Below the pieces are notes generated by a model, which saw nothing but the letters and a program-made list of their open reading frames with translations, made no database searches and was not told the origin of the DNA. A stretch of 7,734 nucleotides of DNA from Candidatus Dormiibacterota bacterium (lineage in GTDB: Bacteria > Chloroflexota > Dormibacteria > Dormibacterales > Dormibacteraceae): positions 1-7,734 of the forward strand of contig PLYD01000244.1 in assembly GCA_003151665.1 (NCBI GenBank). Reading direction: 5' to 3'. How positions within the stretch are numbered: position 1 is the stretch's first letter; each line of letters begins with the position of its first letter. This document shows positions 5,607 through 7,734 of this stretch, in pieces. The position numbers were made by a program, and so were the translations under genes.

Positions 5607-5612
5607 TAACCT
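5607..5612 (+). promoter_or_regulatory. -10-like element before the tRNA half
   Basis: TAACCT fits TANNNT and would place transcription start about four or five bases before the tRNA 5' end, normal for tRNA genes. No good -35 box is seen at 17-18 bases upstream. It suggests the fragment was once, or still is, a transcribed tRNA gene start. Confidence 0.3.
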
Positions 5613-5623
5613 TCCGAGAAGAC

Positions 5624-5666
5624 GCCGGCATAGCTCAATTGGCAGAGCAGCTGTTTTGTAAACAGG
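5624..5666 (+). pseudogene. tRNA-Thr(TGT) 5' half, truncated after the anticodon arm
   Basis: The stretch matches tRNA positions 1-43: acceptor strand GCCGGCA (5624-5630), TA, D stem GCTC / GAGC (5633-5636, 5645-5648) around the D loop AATTGGCA, then an anticodon arm with stem GCTGT / ACAGG and the seven-base loop TTTGTAA (5655-5661). The anticodon is TGT, for threonine. The last stem base is G instead of the C needed to pair with position 27. After it, no variable loop, T arm or acceptor strand TGCCGGC follows, here or in the next 200 bases. A loose T-loop-like ATCGAAAT occurs near 5682 but lacks a paired stem. This cannot make a normal tRNA-Thr and is read as a truncated gene or an attachment-site remnant. 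Confidence 0.7.
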
Positions 5667-5729
5667 GGCCCTGTCTCTGAGATCGAAATCGGCCCAAAAG
5701 AGCCCTATGAGCAGCTGTTTAAAAACAGC
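5645..5729. repeat. Two direct copies of the tRNA anticodon-arm sequence, each an inverted repeat
   Basis: GAGCAGCTGTTT occurs at 5645-5656, inside the tRNA half, and exactly again at 5709-5720. Both copies are followed by AAACAG, giving CTGTTT-TGT-AAACAG (5651-5665) and CTGTTT-AA-AAACAG (5715-5728). Thus both arms are kept while the centre differs. Short inverted arms around a variable centre resemble the core site of a tyrosine recombinase, which often targets tRNA anticodon arms. No integrase gene is in the window, so attachment-site identity is inference. Confidence 0.55.
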
Positions 5730-5866
5730 CGTACCGCCCTTTTGCCGCTACCCAAAGGATAACCTCCCCGTATGGATCGACGACAAATCACTGCGCGCTT
5801 TCGATCCTAGGGTGGGCGCCCGCTGTACGCGATTTCCTCGGCGATCCGCGAGGTTGGCATAGTTTG

Positions 5867-7734
5867 ATGGCCACCACCGGGCAGGACGACCGGCACACTG
5901 CCGCTGGCCTCAGCAGCCCTTCTGGGATCAGAGCGCAGTTCACGACAAGCGGAGCCCTGCGCCGGCTGGAAGTGGCTGGTCAGAGCATCCTGATGTACCC
6001 GGCCGACGACCTCGAGGCAGGACCGGCAAACCTCTACCTACGGCTCAAGGGCCCGGTCGTCGAGACCACACCGATGCTCGGACCGCAGGCTGGCGGCAGC
6101 CTGAAATGGACCACAGCAGGTCCCGTAGTGACAGGCCTATGGCGCGATCTGGAGTACCGGGTGACTTTTCGTCTGGCCGCCGCCGTGACGGCCTGGTTCT
6201 GGCACGTCGAGGTGACCAGCCACAGAACCGCTGCCATAGATATCGACATCCTGTACACGCAAGACGTCGCCCTCGCTCCATACGTCGCGGTGCGGACGAA
6301 CGAGTACTACGTAAGCCAGTATCTCGACCTCACCCCGGTGCAAACGCAAGCAGTGGGGATGGCGGTCGCGGTGCGGCAGAACATGCCAGGTACCGCCGCC
6401 CCCTGGGTGCTCCTTGGATGCCTGCGTGAGGGGGTCGGCTGGGGAACGGACGCCCTCCAGCTCGGACGTGCGCATTGGCCGGGGGATCCGCCTCCCGGCC
6501 TACTCGCCGACCGGCTACCCAACACCCGCCTGCAGCACGAGCACACCCTCGTCCTGTTGCAGGATCGGAGCACCCAGCTGCGCCCGGGCGAGCGGCTGAC
6601 ATCCGGCTTCTTCGGGATCTTCAAAGCCAACCATCCGGGCGCGACGTCCGCCGCCGACGCTGTCGAGGCCGCCGAGGCTCTGCGTCAGCCCGAAGCCCGA
6701 CCGCCAGAGTCCGCGGGACCTGGTGGTGCGGTTTCGGTGGTGGGGTCACTGTTCTCCTCCTCTCCAGTCCTCCACTGCCGGGACCTCGCCGACGGCGAGA
6801 TCGGAGCCCTGGTTGGTCCCGGTCGGCGCCACGCGGAGCGCGATGGCCGGGACCTGCTCAGTTTCTTCACCGACGACGGCACTCATGTCGTGTTGCAGGC
6901 GAAGGAACGTGCGGTGCTGCGGCCTCACGGGCACATCCTGCGCACCGGGAACGGCCTGGTGCCGGATGAGGGCAGCTTGACCTCTACGGCATGGATGGCT
7001 GGTGTCTTCCACTCGCAGGTCACCCAGGGGCATGTGAGCCTCAACCGGATGCTGTCTACGAGACGGGGCTACCTCGGCCTGCGTCGCGCGCACGGGCTGC
7101 GGGTGTTCGTGGAGGCGACTGCAGCGTCCGGGGGCTGGGTCCTGCTCGACGCACCAAGCGCATGGGCGGTCGCCCTGGATTCCTGCCGCTGGTGGTACGG
7201 GCATGCTCAGGGGTTGATCGAGGTGGTCGTCACCGCACCCGCGGCGAAGCACGAGCTCGCCCTCCAGGTTCGAGTGCGGGAGGGCGCCTCGTGCCGTTTC
7301 CTCGTCTGCGCCAATGTGGCACTCGGCGAGGACGACGGACAGGACCCGGAACCTCCCCCGCTTTCAATCGACGCAAGCGGTGTCACGGTCCGACCGCCTG
7401 GGGGCTCGGCGACCGCGAGTCGCTTTCCGAGCGGCTCCTTCCGGCTCTCCTGGCAAGCGGGTGCCATCGAGCTGGTGCAGCGCGACGAGGCTCTGTTTTT
7501 GGACGGGCGATCGCGCAACCTGCCTTGGCTGACAATGCGGACTCCTCCGACCGATGACCTGAAGCTCACGCTGACCGCCCACCTGGTGCCGGACGCTGAT
7601 TGCGCTGCCCAGGCTCTCGGCGAGCCGGCTTGGTCCGCGTTCTGGCCTGGGCTGGGCGGATCCTTGCGGCTGGTCCCGCCGCCGGGCTCGCCGCTGGCTG
7701 ATGAGGTCTCGCGGCTCGATGCCGTCCTACCCTG
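5867..7734 (+). CDS. GH94 / GT36-like (cellobiose phosphorylase-like) large carbohydrate-active protein, N-terminal part, cut by window edge
   Basis: From ATG 5867 the frame is open for 622 codons to the window end, with no stop. The N-terminal region (about 20-260) reads as a beta-sandwich domain: GLSSPSGIRAQFTTSGALRR, then GPANLYLRLKG at 52-62 and SGFFGIFKANHPGAT at 246-260. The segment TSTAWMAGVFHSQVTQGHVS at 372-391 and NRMLSTRRGYLGL at 393-405 are typical of the large glycosyltransferase-36 / GH94-like family related to cellobiose phosphorylases and cyclic glucan synthases. The visible end, SRLDAVLP at 615-622, is where the linker to the alpha/alpha-barrel normally starts, so the catalytic residues lie outside. 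No signal peptide is seen. Only a distant GAGG (5850-5853) precedes the ATG; an in-frame TTG at 5864 is the alternative. The substrate cannot be inferred. The gene points away from the sulfur operon and shares no obvious role with it. Confidence 0.75.
   Translation, partial: MATTGQDDRHTAAGLSSPSGIRAQFTTSGALRRLEVAGQSILMYPADDLEAGPANLYLRLKGPVVETTPMLGPQAGGSLKWTTAGPVVTGLWRDLEYRVTFRLAAAVTAWFWHVEVTSHRTAAIDIDILYTQDVALAPYVAVRTNEYYVSQYLDLTPVQTQAVGMAVAVRQNMPGTAAPWVLLGCLREGVGWGTDALQLGRAHWPGDPPPGLLADRLPNTRLQHEHTLVLLQDRSTQLRPGERLTSGFFGIFKANHPGATSAADAVEAAEALRQPEARPPESAGPGGAVSVVGSLFSSSPVLHCRDLADGEIGALVGPGRRHAERDGRDLLSFFTDDGTHVVLQAKERAVLRPHGHILRTGNGLVPDEGSLTSTAWMAGVFHSQVTQGHVSLNRMLSTRRGYLGLRRAHGLRVFVEATAASGGWVLLDAPSAWAVALDSCRWWYGHAQGLIEVVVTAPAAKHELALQVRVREGASCRFLVCANVALGEDDGQDPEPPPLSIDASGVTVRPPGGSATASRFPSGSFRLSWQAGAIELVQRDEALFLDGRSRNLPWLTMRTPPTDDLKLTLTAHLVPDADCAAQALGEPAWSAFWPGLGGSLRLVPPPGSPLADEVSRLDAVLP

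Larger units (their letters stand above)
5530..5866. other. Noncoding stretch carrying a tRNA half and short inverted repeats
   Basis: This 337-base stretch holds no credible protein gene. In order it contains a GC-rich hairpin (5530-5548), a perfect ACTCCC-A-GGGAGT palindrome (5557-5569), the 5' half of a tRNA-Thr gene (5624-5666), a GC-rich spacer, and a second copy of the anticodon-arm sequence (5709-5729). From about 5730 to 5866 no further element is recognised. Confidence 0.6.

Noticed and set aside
5645..5729. A minimal CRISPR array from the repeated anticodon-arm sequence
   Set aside because: Only two short copies, each explained by the tRNA arm, with no further repeats, leader or cas genes in the window.
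5624..5730. A complete tRNA or an intron-containing tRNA
   Set aside because: No T arm with a paired stem and no acceptor 3' strand were found downstream up to the start of the next gene, so neither a full tRNA nor a short-intron form is supported.
6106..6969. Shorter open frames on both strands within the GH94-like gene
   Set aside because: The frame starting at 5867 is open for 622 codons with family motifs; the others are overlapping shadows.

Overview
The window is GC-rich, uses a GTG start with a strong Shine-Dalgarno for one gene, and carries families typical of high-GC Gram-positive bacteria: a GNAT plus acyl-CoA-synthetase-like fusion, single-domain universal stress protein, PPOX split-barrel protein and TetR remnant. 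It fits an actinobacterial chromosome. Genus cannot be set from the sequence alone.

Layout. (1) Positions 1-1291, minus strand: N-terminal 430 residues of a GNAT/NDP-forming acyl-CoA-synthetase-like protein that continues past the window's left edge. (2) 1292-1580: a 289-bp divergent control region with a palindrome resembling a DosR/DevR box and a -10-like element. (3) 1581-2033, plus strand: a single-domain ATP-binding universal stress protein. (4) 2030-5101, minus strand: a tightly packed six-gene operon, in transcription order DsrE-like / TusA / sulfide:quinone-oxidoreductase-like flavoprotein / TusA / DsrE2 / PPOX split-barrel protein. Gaps are 10, 3, 14 and 1 bases, and the last pair overlaps by one base. 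(5) 5202-5529, plus strand: a frameshifted C-terminal remnant of a TetR-type regulator. (6) 5530-5866: noncoding, with short inverted repeats, the 5' half of a tRNA-Thr(TGT) gene lacking its 3' half, and a second copy of the tRNA's anticodon-arm sequence 64 bp further on. (7) 5867-7734, plus strand: an uninterrupted reading frame for the first 622 residues of a large GH94 / GT36-like (cellobiose-phosphorylase-like) protein that runs off the right edge.

How it fits together. The operon looks like a sulfane-sulfur (persulfide) unit. The flavoprotein would oxidise sulfide and make persulfide or polysulfide. The two TusA proteins (CPMP and CPGP motifs) and two DsrE-family proteins, each with one conserved Cys before an M/LSMD- or MTMD-like motif, would carry the sulfur onward. 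The order is mirror-like around the flavoprotein gene, with the DsrE-TusA pair repeated in reverse. The acetyltransferase fusion, universal stress protein and PPOX protein suggest a low-oxygen or redox-stress setting, but that is inference.

The most unusual structure is the tRNA half and its echo at 5624-5729: both copies keep CTGTTT/AAACAG arms while the centre (anticodon TGT versus AA) changes. It looks like the scar or junction of an element that recombined at a tRNA anticodon loop.
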